A stretch of DNA of 46,497 nucleotides, taken from contig NZ_WJWY01000015.1 of NCBI RefSeq assembly GCF_010367435.1, positions 1 to 46,497 of the forward strand, given 5' to 3'. The notes under the pieces are model-generated. The model was not told the origin of the DNA and searched no databases. It was given only the letters and a program-made list of their open reading frames with translations. Shown piece by piece: positions 33,672-41,970 of the stretch (position 1 is its first letter; every line of letters starts with the position of its first letter). The position numbers and the translations under genes are program-made. The stretch is from Fusobacterium sp. IOR10. GTDB lineage: Bacteria; Fusobacteriota; Fusobacteriia; Fusobacteriales; Fusobacteriaceae.

Positions 33672-34379
33672 ATGAGATATGAAGTATGTTTTAAATTGGA
33701 AAAAAAAGAAATAACAAATGATTATAGAAGAAAATTTATTTCTTATATCAAAAATATTTTAGAAAAATATGATAGTAAAATTAAAGATAAATTCTATGAT
33801 AATAATCAAGAAAAGGAATTTTCTTTTTCAGTATATTTTCAAGGTGAAAAATTCACAGATGAGAAGATATATTTAAAAAGCAATGATATTAAATTATTTA
33901 TATCAATTTATTCTTTGGAAGATTCACTATATTTTACAAATGCCATGCTTGGATCAATTCATAAAAAATATTTAATAGCAGACAATCAAATGGAAGTTAT
34001 AAAAATAAGATCATTACAAGAAAAAAAGATAACAAAGGAAGAAGTTATTTTTAAAACAATGTCTTCAATTGCTATAAGGGAAAAATTAACTGATAAAAAG
34101 TCTTGGTATCATGACTTTGATGAAAAAGGGTTAAAAGTTTTGAAGAAAAACTTAATAAATAATTTATCTGATAAGTTTCCTGAAAAGTATTTAAAAGAAA
34201 TAAATATTTATCCTTATGAAATCAAAAGAACTGTTGTAAAAAATTATGGGATAAGATTTCCAGTGTCCTTAGGAGTTTTTAAGATGGAAGGGAATAAGGA
34301 GATATTAAATTATTTGTATAAAACAGGAATTGGGAGCAAGACTAGCTCAGGCTTTGGAATGGTAGATATTTTAAGTTAA
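33672..34379 (+). CDS. cas6: CRISPR endoribonuclease Cas6
   Basis: Cuts the CRISPR transcript within each repeat to yield crRNAs with an 8-nt 5' handle. The 235-aa protein has two RAMP/ferredoxin-like halves and the diagnostic C-terminal glycine-rich loop GIGSKTSSGFGMVDIL. Candidate catalytic histidines include those in SIHKKYL and WYHDFD (about residues 98 and 143). AGGAGGG ribosome binding site. First gene of the cas operon, 14 bp before cas8. Confidence 0.92.
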   Translation: MRYEVCFKLEKKEITNDYRRKFISYIKNILEKYDSKIKDKFYDNNQEKEFSFSVYFQGEKFTDEKIYLKSNDIKLFISIYSLEDSLYFTNAMLGSIHKKYLIADNQMEVIKIRSLQEKKITKEEVIFKTMSSIAIREKLTDKKSWYHDFDEKGLKVLKKNLINNLSDKFPEKYLKEINIYPYEIKRTVVKNYGIRFPVSLGVFKMEGNKEILNYLYKTGIGSKTSSGFGMVDILS

Positions 34380-34393
34380 AGGAGGTGAATATA

Positions 34394-35785
34394 ATGATTG
34401 AAAATTTAAAAAATGACTTTTTAAGAGTCAAACCTTCTAACTGGAGATGGAGTGCTACTATAGTAGGATTAATGAAATATTTTAAAAACTATAATTTAGA
34501 ATCAGAAGTAAAAGTAGACAATGATTTTATAGAATTTGATTCAAAATTAATAGAAGATGAAAAATATTTACTCTTTGCTGAAAAACACTTTAAAGAAAAT
34601 ATGCATCATAAAAAAGTAGAAGATTTAATAAGCATTGAAAATCCTTCAGAAGAAGTCATAAAAGAAGTAAATGAAAAATTATCAAAAAATGCCGTAAGTA
34701 ATACTGTTATGCTAAAAACTTTTAAAGGAATAAAATATAATGGGAATAATTCAAAGGAAATTCAAGAGGTAATAGATAAAAACAGATTAAACTTAATAAA
34801 ACAAACCTTTAAAGGTGGAAGAGCTTTATATTATAATTTTTGCAATGATAATAATCTTTTAAAGGATACTGGTAAATCTTGTAGAATTAAAGGATATAGT
34901 TTAGATATGGGGAAAAAAGGAAAATCAGTTTCATATATGGGAGATCAAAGAACTTTTGTATATGAAGATTCTAAATTATTTGATTTTATTCCCTTTGCAT
35001 TTTCTTTAACTAGAGAAGCTTTTTTTATAAATAATAACTTCTCTATAAAACAATTATTAGAATCTAATAAAAATGATATTTTTGAAAAGGAAAATAATAT
35101 AAAAAGTGATTTGTTTTTTAAAGTAAAAGAATCTTCAAAATATATAAATTATGACGTTGAAATTATAAGAAAAGATAGAGAAAATGAATACTTTGACACT
35201 ATTTATTTAAGAAAAGAATCTATTAAAAGATTTGAAAAAATAAACACAATTACTTTAGAGGCTATTTCAAAATCATTAAAACTTGAAAAATATAGAGGAA
35301 ATGTATTAAATGAGGCTGTAAATAAAGATGGTTATTTAAATGTTCAAAATATAGTTGTTAACTGTATTTTGAATAATCTTAGTCTAGATGATTTGATAGA
35401 TGTTTTATTAAGAGAAGAAAATAAAAATTATATTATAAGTCATTTAATAAATATTAATATGGGAGGGAAAATGAATTTAGAAGCTAAAAAAGTTGAACAA
35501 AAAAAAGCAATAGCTTCAGCTATTGGAATAAAGCAAAAATTTGTAAGAGAAGGAAAGAAAAATAAATTAAGAGCATATGAACAAAGATTTATATCAGCAA
35601 TTACACTTAAAGATTATGATAGAGTGAAGGAATTATTACTACATATTTCAGCAACTACTCAACAACCACTTCCATTTATAAATGTTTTATTTGAAGATTT
35701 TGAGGAAAATAAAGACATAGCTTATACATTTATAAATGCTTTAGGAGAAAAGAAAATTGATAAAAATAAGGGAGGAAATGAATAA
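34394..35785 (+). CDS. cas8b: Type I-B Cascade large subunit Cas8 (Cas8b1/Cst1-like)
   Basis: Large subunit of the Cascade complex, expected to read the PAM and recruit Cas3. The protein is about 463 aa. Large subunits are very divergent; the assignment rests on position between cas6 and cas7, on size, and on the N-terminal FLRVKPSNWRWSATIVGLMKYF of the Cst1 type. A GTG at 34385 overlaps the AAGGAGG ribosome binding site; the ATG at 34394 is better placed. The C-terminal 104 aa appear to be translated separately as the small subunit (see 35471-35785). The stop overlaps the cas7 start by 1 nt. Confidence 0.85.
   Translation: MIENLKNDFLRVKPSNWRWSATIVGLMKYFKNYNLESEVKVDNDFIEFDSKLIEDEKYLLFAEKHFKENMHHKKVEDLISIENPSEEVIKEVNEKLSKNAVSNTVMLKTFKGIKYNGNNSKEIQEVIDKNRLNLIKQTFKGGRALYYNFCNDNNLLKDTGKSCRIKGYSLDMGKKGKSVSYMGDQRTFVYEDSKLFDFIPFAFSLTREAFFINNNFSIKQLLESNKNDIFEKENNIKSDLFFKVKESSKYINYDVEIIRKDRENEYFDTIYLRKESIKRFEKINTITLEAISKSLKLEKYRGNVLNEAVNKDGYLNVQNIVVNCILNNLSLDDLIDVLLREENKNYIISHLININMGGKMNLEAKKVEQKKAIASAIGIKQKFVREGKKNKLRAYEQRFISAITLKDYDRVKELLLHISATTQQPLPFINVLFEDFEENKDIAYTFINALGEKKIDKNKGGNE
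35471..35785 (+). CDS. cas11: Cascade small subunit Cas11 from an internal start in cas8
   Basis: Inside cas8, GGGAGGG at 35461-35467 stands 3 nt before an in-frame ATG at 35471, a strong internal ribosome binding site in an A-rich stretch. The product is 104 aa, basic and helical (MNLEAKKVEQKKAIASAIG, LRAYEQRFISAITL, VKELLLHISATTQQPLPFI), the size and character of small subunits. Internal translation of Cas11 from cas8b is an established feature of type I-B, I-C and I-D systems. An ATG four codons earlier (35459) is a less likely alternative. Confidence 0.75.
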   Translation: MNLEAKKVEQKKAIASAIGIKQKFVREGKKNKLRAYEQRFISAITLKDYDRVKELLLHISATTQQPLPFINVLFEDFEENKDIAYTFINALGEKKIDKNKGGNE

Positions 35786-36678
35786 TGAAAAAATCTTTGA
35801 CATTAACAATTGTAGCAAATATGACATCTAATTATGGGGAATCTTTGGGAAATGTTGCTTCTGTACAAAAAGTATTTAAAAAAGGAAACACTTATACAAT
35901 AAAAAGTAGAGAAAGTTTAAAAAATGCAATTATGGTGCAAAGTGGAATGTATGATGATTTACAAGTAACAGTTGACGGAGCTACTCAAAAAGTTGTAAGT
36001 GAAGAATTAAATGCAACTAATTGTAGAGCTTTAGAAGGTGGATATATGAATACTAAAGTTGGAAAAGAAGGACTTACATATATTAGAAACAGTTCTTTTT
36101 ATTTAACAGATGCAATATCTTGTGAACCTTTTGTTTTAGAAAATAGATTTCATAATAACTTATATTTAGCAACTACTTATGCTAAAGCACATGGAAAAAA
36201 TGTCCAAAATGATGCTAAAGATGTTGGATTAATGCCTTACAATTATGAATACGATAAAAGTTTCAAAATTTATTCTTTGACAATAGATTTAAATAAAATA
36301 GGAAAAGATGAAAATTTTGATAGTAAAGAAGCTAGTAAAGAAGAAAAAGTAGATAGAGTTATTTCCATTTTAGAAGCTGTTGAAAATTTAAATCTAATAG
36401 TGAAGGGAAATTTAGACAATGCAGAACCTTTGTTTGCAGTTGGTGGTCTTAGTGATAGAATGACTCATAGATTTGAAAATGTAGTAAATGTTTCTGGAGG
36501 GAAATTAAAAATAACTAAGGATTTAAAAGATAAAATTGCTAAAGGATATAAGGTTGCTCTTTTAGAAGGAGAAAATTTTGAAAATGAAATGGAGATTATA
36601 AAAGAATTAAATCCTGAAAGCATGACAGAATTTTTTGATAATTTAAAAGCAGATGTGAAAAAATATTTCGAGGTATAA
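35785..36678 (+). CDS. cas7: Cascade backbone subunit Cas7 (Cst2/DevR-like)
   Basis: RAMP protein that forms the crRNA-bound backbone. The 297-aa length and the N-terminal LTLTIVANMTSNYGESLGNVASVQKVFK and SRESLKNAIM (about residues 41-50) match the Cst2/DevR branch of Cas7 in type I-B. MTHRFENVVNVSGGK lies in the C-terminal third. TAATG overlaps with the cas8 stop, preceded by GGGAGGA, so it should be strongly translated as fits a multi-copy subunit. Confidence 0.93.
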   Translation: MKKSLTLTIVANMTSNYGESLGNVASVQKVFKKGNTYTIKSRESLKNAIMVQSGMYDDLQVTVDGATQKVVSEELNATNCRALEGGYMNTKVGKEGLTYIRNSSFYLTDAISCEPFVLENRFHNNLYLATTYAKAHGKNVQNDAKDVGLMPYNYEYDKSFKIYSLTIDLNKIGKDENFDSKEASKEEKVDRVISILEAVENLNLIVKGNLDNAEPLFAVGGLSDRMTHRFENVVNVSGGKLKITKDLKDKIAKGYKVALLEGENFENEMEIIKELNPESMTEFFDNLKADVKKYFEV

Positions 36679-36680
36679 TT

Positions 36681-37793
36681 ATGAAAGCTATAAGATTAGT
36701 ACTAACTCAAAATAAAGCTCATTATAGAAAAGAGGAAACAATTACTAATAAAATGACATATCCATTACCACCAATTTCCACTCTAATTGGAGCAATTCAC
36801 AATGCTTGTGGATATAGAAAATATCATGAAATGGATTTGTCTATACAGGGAGAATATGAATCTATGGGGAAAGAAGCATATACAGATCATTGTTTTTTAA
36901 ATTCTGTAATGGATGATAGGGGAATATTAGTTAAATCTAGAAATGGAGATTTGCAATCAAAAGCTTTCGAAAAAGTAGCAAAAGCTCTGAAAAGTACAGG
37001 AAATAGTTTTAGAAAAAGAAAAACAATTCAAGTATTAAATGAAGGACTTTTTGAAGAATATATTAACCTAAAAAACTTAAATGATGAAATAGGAAAATAT
37101 AAAAAATTAAAAATTGATAGATTTTCAAAGCTAGCAAAAATCAGAAAAAATTCTTTAAAGGAAAAAAAGAAAATTTTTGATAAAGAATCACAAGAATTTA
37201 AACTAATAAGTCACAGAGAAGAGGAAATAAAAAAATTAGAAAAGTTAATCAAGAAAAAATTAGATAAATATATTCATGAAAAATATACAAAGGAAATTTC
37301 AAAATATCAATCTCTTACTACATCTATTAAATATTATGAAGTTTTATATGGAGTAAAATTAATTATTCATATAAAAACAGATGAAAAAACATTGAAAGAT
37401 ATTTATGAAAATATATATAATTTAAGATCAATTGGTAGAAGCGAAGATTTTGTAGAAGTTAAAGAATGTGAGTTAATAGAGTTAAATGAAGAGCTACCAG
37501 AGAAAATTTTCAGTAAATTTAAAGGGAATTTTATAGGGAAGATAAAAAATTCATCATATTTACTATATGATGAGATTACAAGTGGAAATTTAATATTAAA
37601 ATCATCTGAAGATGGAACAGATATAAATGGAACTAAATATTACTTAAACAAAGATTATAAGATAAAAAACAATCAAAGAATTTTTAATAAAGTAAAAGTA
37701 ATATATACATCTAATTATACAATAGATAAAAAATCTAAAAATGTATATTATGACAAAATTGACGGGGAAGATTATTTAGTTAACTTTTTATAG
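36681..37793 (+). CDS. cas5: Cas5, type I-B (Cas5t-like), with an extended middle
   Basis: Caps the 5' handle of the crRNA in Cascade. The N-terminal RAMP domain has the Cas5 pattern AIRLVLTQNKAHYRKEETITNKMTYPLPPISTLIGAIHNACGY. At 370 aa it is longer than usual Cas5 (about 220-250 aa). The extra length is a charged helical insertion (about residues 125-200, rich in Lys/Glu, likely coiled coil). Glycine-rich-loop-like segment is weak. It lies 2 bp after cas7 and 8 bp before cas3. Because it contacts the handle, it is relevant to the handle changes seen in the array. Confidence 0.88.
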   Translation: MKAIRLVLTQNKAHYRKEETITNKMTYPLPPISTLIGAIHNACGYRKYHEMDLSIQGEYESMGKEAYTDHCFLNSVMDDRGILVKSRNGDLQSKAFEKVAKALKSTGNSFRKRKTIQVLNEGLFEEYINLKNLNDEIGKYKKLKIDRFSKLAKIRKNSLKEKKKIFDKESQEFKLISHREEEIKKLEKLIKKKLDKYIHEKYTKEISKYQSLTTSIKYYEVLYGVKLIIHIKTDEKTLKDIYENIYNLRSIGRSEDFVEVKECELIELNEELPEKIFSKFKGNFIGKIKNSSYLLYDEITSGNLILKSSEDGTDINGTKYYLNKDYKIKNNQRIFNKVKVIYTSNYTIDKKSKNVYYDKIDGEDYLVNFL

Positions 37794-37801
37794 GAGAAAA
37801 T

Positions 37802-39976
37802 ATGGATTTAAATAAATACTTAGCAAAACCAGAAAAAACAATAAGAGAACATACTGATGATTTACATAATAATTTTAAGATTTTAGAATCTTATTATTCT
37901 ATTCCTAAAAAAATAAGTGAATTAGTAGAACAAGCTATAGAATATCATGACTATGGTAAGGTAAATAAATATTTTCAAGAAAGAGTAAAGAGTAAAACTA
38001 AACATTTTGATTTAGAAGTGGAGATAGCACATAATCTGCTATCTCTATTTTTTATAAATAGAGATAAAATAGAGAATGAAGATTTTTATAAGATTGCATA
38101 TGCGGTTATGAACCATCATCAAAAGTATGATCCTTATAAAAAATTTAGTGCTCTTGATGACAATATTTTAGAAAATAATTTAGATGGTTTCTTTGATTTT
38201 TGCAACGAGATTGGAGATAGAGAAATTGAAAATATTAAAGAAGAAAGGAATAATTTAGAAGCTCAGCTTGTAAAAGGATTTTTACAGAAATGCGACTACT
38301 CTGCATCTGGGGGATACGTAATAGAATATCCAAACGATTTTTTAAATAAAAGTTTAAAGAATTTAGGATATAAATGGAGAGAATTGCAAGAGTATGCTAT
38401 AGAAAATAGAAATGAGAATATAATAATGATTGCTAACACAGGAATTGGGAAAACAGAAGCAGGATTGCTTTGGATAGGGGATAATAAGGGTTTTTTTATA
38501 TTACCTTTGAGAACAGCTATAAATGCCATGTATGATAGGATCAAAGAAAATATTATAAAAGAAAAAATAGATGAAAGATTATCCTTATTACATTCAGATA
38601 CAATGTCAGTATATATGGATGAATCTGTTGTGGAAGAAGATAAAGTTAGGGAATATTATAATAAGGGTAAAAATTTATCAATGCCTTTAACTATTTCAAC
38701 TCTTGATCAAATATTTGATTTTGTTTATAAATATAAAGGATTTGAATTGAAACTTGCAACTTTAAGTTATTCTAAAATTGTAATAGATGAAATTCAAGCT
38801 TACTCTCCAGATTTGATAGCGTATATTGTAAGTGCTCTTGAAATGATTAATAAAGCTAATGGTAAATTTGCAATTATTACAGCAACTTTATTTCCATTTA
38901 TTAAAGATTTAATAGAGGAAAACATTGGGAAAATCCAATATAAAAGCTTTATTAAGGGTGAAGATAGGCATCATATAAAAGCTATTGACAGGAGAATAAA
39001 TTCTGAAGATATTAAAAATTTTTATAATAATAATCATGGAAAAATATTAGTTGTATGTAATACAATAAAAGAAGCTCAAAATATTTATAAGGAATTAGTT
39101 GAAGATAATTTAAATGTAAAATTATTGCATTCAAAATTTACAAAGGAGGATAGATTAAATAAAGAAAAAGAAATTTTAGAATTTGGGAAAACAGAAAATA
39201 CAAATAATGGAATATGGGTATCTACTTCTTTGGTGGAAGCTAGTTTAGATATTGACTTTGATTACCTATTTACAGAATTAAATGATATTAGTGGATTTTT
39301 TCAAAGATTAGGAAGAGTTAATAGAAAGGGAATAAAAAAAGAAATGTTAGTTTCTCCAAATGTATTTGTATATTTATCTATAAATAATAATTTATTTATT
39401 AATGGAGAAAGAGGCTTTATAGATCCTGATATATTTAGTATGTCTAAAAATATTCTTTTAAATTTTTCAGGAATATTAAGTGAAGAAAAAAAAGCTAGTA
39501 TAATTGAAGAAAATTTCACATCTGAAAATTTAAAAAATTCTAAATTTATAGAAAGGTATTTACAAGTAAAAAAATATATAGATTCTTTATATGTAAATGA
39601 AATGGAGTTACCTGATGTTAAAAAATATTTTAGGAACATTATTTCATTTAAAATTATCCCAAAAGAGGTTTATAAAGAGAATGAAGATGAAATATTAGAA
39701 AATGAGAAGTTATTAAAAGAAAGATATAAATATAATTCTAAAATTAGTAAAGATGAAAACAATAAAGAAAGAAACTTATTTAGAGTAAGACAACAAAGAA
39801 TAAAAAATGAAATAGATAAATATACTATTTCTGTAGGAATATATGATTTAAATAGTACAGGAATAGTGGTAAATACAAATTTTGAAAAAATTCAAGTAAT
39901 TGATTGCAATTATGATGGAAAGATAGGCTTTATTAGAAAAAAGAAAGAAAAAAGTAGAGATCAAGTTATTTTCTAA
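37802..39976 (+). CDS. cas3: Cas3 helicase-nuclease (HD plus DExD/H)
   Basis: Degrades the target DNA after Cascade binding. The 724-aa protein fuses an N-terminal HD nuclease (EHTDDL with H17; EYHDYGK with H49-D50; MNHHQKYDP about 103-111) to an SF2 helicase. Motif I is ANTGIGKTEAG (about 211-221), motif II VIDEIQAYSPD (about 327-337, DEIQ rather than DEAH), motif III ITATLF, motif VI FFQRLGRVNRKG. All catalytic motifs look intact, so the nuclease should work. Confidence 0.95.
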   Translation: MDLNKYLAKPEKTIREHTDDLHNNFKILESYYSIPKKISELVEQAIEYHDYGKVNKYFQERVKSKTKHFDLEVEIAHNLLSLFFINRDKIENEDFYKIAYAVMNHHQKYDPYKKFSALDDNILENNLDGFFDFCNEIGDREIENIKEERNNLEAQLVKGFLQKCDYSASGGYVIEYPNDFLNKSLKNLGYKWRELQEYAIENRNENIIMIANTGIGKTEAGLLWIGDNKGFFILPLRTAINAMYDRIKENIIKEKIDERLSLLHSDTMSVYMDESVVEEDKVREYYNKGKNLSMPLTISTLDQIFDFVYKYKGFELKLATLSYSKIVIDEIQAYSPDLIAYIVSALEMINKANGKFAIITATLFPFIKDLIEENIGKIQYKSFIKGEDRHHIKAIDRRINSEDIKNFYNNNHGKILVVCNTIKEAQNIYKELVEDNLNVKLLHSKFTKEDRLNKEKEILEFGKTENTNNGIWVSTSLVEASLDIDFDYLFTELNDISGFFQRLGRVNRKGIKKEMLVSPNVFVYLSINNNLFINGERGFIDPDIFSMSKNILLNFSGILSEEKKASIIEENFTSENLKNSKFIERYLQVKKYIDSLYVNEMELPDVKKYFRNIISFKIIPKEVYKENEDEILENEKLLKERYKYNSKISKDENNKERNLFRVRQQRIKNEIDKYTISVGIYDLNSTGIVVNTNFEKIQVIDCNYDGKIGFIRKKKEKSRDQVIF

Positions 39977-39997
39977 AGTGTTGGAAGGAGGTTATTT

Positions 39998-40486
39998 ATG
40001 AGGATAACTGGAATAATGTTTTATTATTATTTTGTATGTCCTAGAAAATTATGGCATTTTAGTAAAGGAATTTCCCTTGAAGATGAAAATGAAAATGTTA
40101 TGTTAGGTAGATTATTAGATGAGTCTTCTTTTGGCAGAGAGAAAAAGCATATTATGATAGATAATACAGTTAATGTTGATTTTATAAGAGACTGGAAGAT
40201 ATTACATGAAATTAAGAAAAGTAAAAGTATCGAAGAGGCATCAATTTGGCAAGTTAAATATTATTTATATTTTTTGAAAAAAAGAGGAATAGAAATTGAA
40301 AAAGGAATATTGGATTATCCTAAGATAAAAGAGAGAGAAGAAATATTTCTATTAAAAAAAGATGAAGAAAAAGTAGAAGATATATTAAAAGAAATAGAAA
40401 AAATAGTTAATATGGAGAAAGTTCCTGAAAAAATAAATTCAAAAATTTGTAAAAAATGTGCTTATTACGAGTATTGCTATATCTAG
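39998..40486 (+). CDS. cas4: Cas4 exonuclease (spacer PAM processing)
   Basis: RecB-like nuclease that trims prespacers and selects PAM ends during adaptation. The 162-aa protein has an N-terminal cysteine in YYYFVCPRKLWHFS (C17) and the C-terminal CKKCAYYEYC, the four-cysteine [4Fe-4S] ligand set. GILDYPKIKEREEIFL contains the Asp and Glu of the active site, and the QVKYYLYFLK segment follows the family QxxxY pattern. AAGGAGG ribosome binding site; between cas3 and cas1. Confidence 0.93.
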   Translation: MRITGIMFYYYFVCPRKLWHFSKGISLEDENENVMLGRLLDESSFGREKKHIMIDNTVNVDFIRDWKILHEIKKSKSIEEASIWQVKYYLYFLKKRGIEIEKGILDYPKIKEREEIFLLKKDEEKVEDILKEIEKIVNMEKVPEKINSKICKKCAYYEYCYI

Positions 40487-40498
40487 TAGGAGGAGTTT

Positions 40499-41491
40499 AT
40501 GAGTGAAACTTATTATTTATTCTCAAATGGAAGATTGAAAAGAAAAGATAATGTTTTAAGATTAACTACACCAGAAGGACAATACAAGGATATGAAAATA
40601 GAAGTAACAAATGAGATTTATATTTTTGGAGAAGTTGATTTAAATACCAAATGTTTAAACTATGTGGGACAATTAGGAATAAAATTACACTTTTTTAATT
40701 ATTATGGTTTTTATACAGGAAGTTTTTATCCTAAGGAAAGAGCAGTCTCAGGAAGGCTTTTAGTAAAACAAGTGAATCATTATGAAGATTTATCCAAAAG
40801 ATTACTTATAGCCAAAAAAATAATAGGAGGAGCAAGTTTTAATATTAAAAGAAATTTGGGATATTATAATTCTAGAGGTAAAGATTTAGAAGAGGAAATT
40901 CTTAGAATAAAAAGACTTAGAATTGAAATTGATAAATGTAAAGATGTAATGGAACTGATGGGAATAGAAGGTAATATTAGAAAAGTATACTATAGTGGAT
41001 GGAATAAGATTGTTAACCAAGAAATAAATTTTGAAAAAAGAGTAAAAAGACCACCTGATAATTTAATCAATACTATGATATCATTTATTAATTCTTTAAT
41101 ATATACAACATGTTTAGCTGAAATATATAAAACTCAGCTGAATCCAACTATAAGTTATTTACATGTTCCAGGGGAAAGAAGATTTTCTTTATGTTTAGAT
41201 TTATCTGAAATTTTTAAACCTATTCTTGGAGATAGATTGATATTTTCTCTTTTAAATAAAAACATTATAACTGAAAAGGATTTTGAAAAAGATTCTAATT
41301 ATTATTATATGAAGGATAAGGGAAGGAAAAAAGTTCTTCAAGCATATGATGAGAGATTGAAGATGACAATAAAACATAAAACATTAAATAGAAATGTGAG
41401 CTATAGACATTTAATAAAATTAGAATGCTATAAATTAATTAAACATTTGATGGAAGATCAAGAATATATTCCTTTTGAGATGTGGTGGTAA
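40499..41491 (+). CDS. cas1: CRISPR integrase Cas1
   Basis: Inserts new spacers at the leader-repeat junction with Cas2. The 330-aa protein matches type I-B Cas1: N-terminal beta domain with ETYYLFSNGRLKRKDN, and catalytic residues in LMGIEGNIRKVYY (Glu), YLHVPGERRFSLCLDLSE (His) and FKPILGDRL (Asp). A full set of residues is present. The stop is 2 bp before cas2. AGGAGGAG ribosome binding site. Confidence 0.96.
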   Translation: MSETYYLFSNGRLKRKDNVLRLTTPEGQYKDMKIEVTNEIYIFGEVDLNTKCLNYVGQLGIKLHFFNYYGFYTGSFYPKERAVSGRLLVKQVNHYEDLSKRLLIAKKIIGGASFNIKRNLGYYNSRGKDLEEEILRIKRLRIEIDKCKDVMELMGIEGNIRKVYYSGWNKIVNQEINFEKRVKRPPDNLINTMISFINSLIYTTCLAEIYKTQLNPTISYLHVPGERRFSLCLDLSEIFKPILGDRLIFSLLNKNIITEKDFEKDSNYYYMKDKGRKKVLQAYDERLKMTIKHKTLNRNVSYRHLIKLECYKLIKHLMEDQEYIPFEMWW

Positions 41492-41493
41492 TT

Positions 41494-41772
41494 ATGTATA
41501 TAATATTAGTTTATGATATAAGATTAGATAAAAACGGAGCAAAAGTTTTGAGAAATGTTTTTAAAATATGTAAAAAATATCTTACTCATATTCAAAATTC
41601 AACTTTTGAGGGAGAACTAACAAGGCCTCTATTTGAAAAATTAAAACTTGAATTGAAAGAATATATAAGAGAAGATATGGATTCACTTTTAGTTTTTGAA
41701 AGTAGAAATGAAAGATTTTTAAAAAAACATTTTTGGGGGATGAAGGACGATAAAACTTCTAATTTCTTTTAA
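41494..41772 (+). CDS. cas2: CRISPR integrase subunit Cas2
   Basis: Small (92 aa) ferredoxin-fold partner of Cas1 in spacer integration. It starts YIILVYDIR with the conserved Asp and has the NSTFEGELTRPLFEKL segment of the family. An alternative GTG at 41482 would overlap cas1; the ATG at 41494 gives the standard N-terminus. It is the last cas gene and abuts the leader. Confidence 0.95.
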   Translation: MYIILVYDIRLDKNGAKVLRNVFKICKKYLTHIQNSTFEGELTRPLFEKLKLELKEYIREDMDSLLVFESRNERFLKKHFWGMKDDKTSNFF

Positions 41773-41779
41773 TTTTAAA

Positions 41780-41970
41780 AACTGTCGACCTCTGATGATG
41801 TAAAAACACCTGTAGATCGACAGTTCCTTATAAAGTTAACAAAATAAATAATTTATAGAAAAATAGCAAGAATAAATAAGGAGAACTTATAGCAAAAATC
41901 ATAAAAATTTAGGGGGTCGACAGAAACAGGGTTCTTATGCTATAATTTTAATAAGGTTATAAGGGTACCT
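41780..41970 (+). promoter_or_regulatory. CRISPR leader with GTCGAC inverted repeats and promoter
   Basis: The leader contains AACTGTCGA (41780-41788) inverted as TCGACAGTT (41817-41825), and a third copy GGTCGACAG (41915-41923) that is the exact reverse complement of CTGTCGACC (41782-41790). A promoter overlaps the third copy: TCGACA (41917-41922) and TATAAT (41941-41946) 18 bp apart, with transcription expected to begin shortly before the first repeat at 41971. These sites may bind Cas1-Cas2 or a host factor during integration, or may control transcription. Confidence 0.75.
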
